Assembly (NCBI GenBank): GCA_021783435.1
Contig: JAJXUC010000083.1
Coordinates: forward strand, 1-16,654
Reading direction: 5' to 3'
DNA: 16,654 nucleotides
Source: Pseudomonadota bacterium
Lineage (GTDB): Bacteria; Pseudomonadota; Gammaproteobacteria; Burkholderiales; Burkholderiaceae
Positions 16,100 to 16,654 of this stretch are shown piece after piece. Each line of letters begins with the position of its first letter. Positions within the stretch are counted from its first letter, which is position 1. The notes below the pieces were generated by a model, which saw only the letters and a list, made by a program, of their open reading frames with translations, searched no databases and had not been told where the DNA came from. A program made the translations under genes and the position numbers.

Positions 16100-16654
16100 T
16101 TATGCCCCTGCCCAGGCGCGCTGGACGATGGCTCGCATGTCCACCCCTTGCGGCAGCACGCCGAAGATGCGGCCGCCACGCGCGCAGCCCAGGCGGCTGG
16201 CGATGAACGCGTCGGCCACGAACGCGGGTGCGTGCTGGCGCAGCAGCACGGCCTGCACCAGCAGCACCAGGTCTTGCGCCAGGGCGCGGGCTTGCGCCGG
16301 GTGGCGCAGCGCCTCGATGCGCAGCGCGTCCAACGCCGCCAGGGCGCGGGTCAGCGCGGCGTCGCCCTGGCAGGCGTCGGCCAGCCAATCCAGCAGCGCC
16401 TGCGCCGCTTGCGGCTCGCGCTGCAGGGCGCGCAGCAGGTCCAGCGCCATGACATTGCCCGAACCTTCCCAGATGGAATTGACCGGCGCCTCGCGCAGCA
16501 TGCGCGCCAGCGGCTGCTCCTCCACATAACCGTTGCCACCCAGCACCTCCATGCACTCGCCCACGGCCTCGATGGCGCGCTTACACACCCAGAGCTTGGC
16601 CGCCGGGGTGAGGATGCGGCGCATCGCGGCTTCCAGTTGGAGGCTAGGGCCCCC
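16100..16654 (-). CDS. aidB: AidB-type acyl-CoA dehydrogenase, 5' part missing
   Basis: C-terminal 184 residues of a flavoprotein in the acyl-CoA dehydrogenase superfamily; the frame is open at the right edge and the start lies outside. The segment LGGNGYVEE, followed by LREAPVNSIWEGSGNVMALDLLRAL, closely resembles E. coli AidB, whose equivalent is YREMPVNSIWEGSGNIMCLDVLRVL from memory. In the same protein ILTPAAKLWVCKRA, just ahead, fits the helical C-terminal domain. The remaining 100 residues are helical and variable, ending in RAWAGA. AidB is induced by alkylating damage through Ada and binds DNA; this may apply here but the promoter and N-terminal domains are not visible. A related isovaleryl-type acyl-CoA dehydrogenase is the alternative. 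It is convergent with merR, 75 bp apart. Confidence 0.85.
   Translation of the reverse strand, partial: GGPSLQLEAAMRRILTPAAKLWVCKRAIEAVGECMEVLGGNGYVEEQPLARMLREAPVNSIWEGSGNVMALDLLRALQREPQAAQALLDWLADACQGDAALTRALAALDALRIEALRHPAQARALAQDLVLLVQAVLLRQHAPAFVADAFIASRLGCARGGRIFGVLPQGVDMRAIVQRAWAGA

Overview
The window is a G+C-rich bacterial chromosome segment with tightly packed genes. Its gene content points to a betaproteobacterium, most likely of the Burkholderiales. The indicators are a surE-pcm-nlpD-rpoS cluster, a RlmD-type rRNA methyltransferase, a LolC/E permease and a chromosomal mercury operon. I cannot fix the genus from sequence alone; a Thiomonas-like organism is a guess from context.

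Layout. Positions 1-5817 hold six minus-strand genes in one co-directional run: surE, pcm, nlpD, rpoS, a PolB-type 3'-5' exonuclease and rlmD, which is cut by the left edge. Further along, also on the minus strand, is a Kv-beta-type aldo/keto reductase (5944-6954), separated from surE by a palindromic and tandem repeat element. Divergent from it is a LolC/E lipoprotein-export permease (7277-8563), with no lolD beside it. This gene overlaps tail-to-tail with a large membrane-anchored PAS-GAF-GGDEF-EAL cyclic-di-GMP protein (8554-11874, minus). On the plus strand follow a DUF4337 membrane protein and a PAP2-family phosphatase, joined by a possible 15-codon bridging ORF.

Positions 13343-16024 form a compact mercury-resistance unit. 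merT, merP and merA are on the minus strand, and merR is divergent on the plus strand across a short operator. merD, merE, merC, transposase genes and recognisable transposon ends are not seen. The right edge holds the C-terminal part of an AidB-type acyl-CoA dehydrogenase (minus).

How the genes work together. The left cluster links stationary-phase and stress functions: the RpoS sigma factor, the NlpD cell-wall amidase activator, Pcm repair of damaged protein and the SurE nucleotidase. The mer unit is self-sufficient for Hg(II) detoxification: MerP and MerT bring Hg(II) in, MerA reduces it to Hg(0), and MerR controls the promoter. The AidB-type gene fits alkylation-stress functions but is incomplete here. 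I found no convincing undescribed multi-gene system. The points most worth a second look are the repeat element at 5897-5945, the N-terminally shortened MerA with its own Cys pair, the double ATGA junction at 12699-12746, the lolC/c-di-GMP gene overlap, and the lolC gene lacking lolD.
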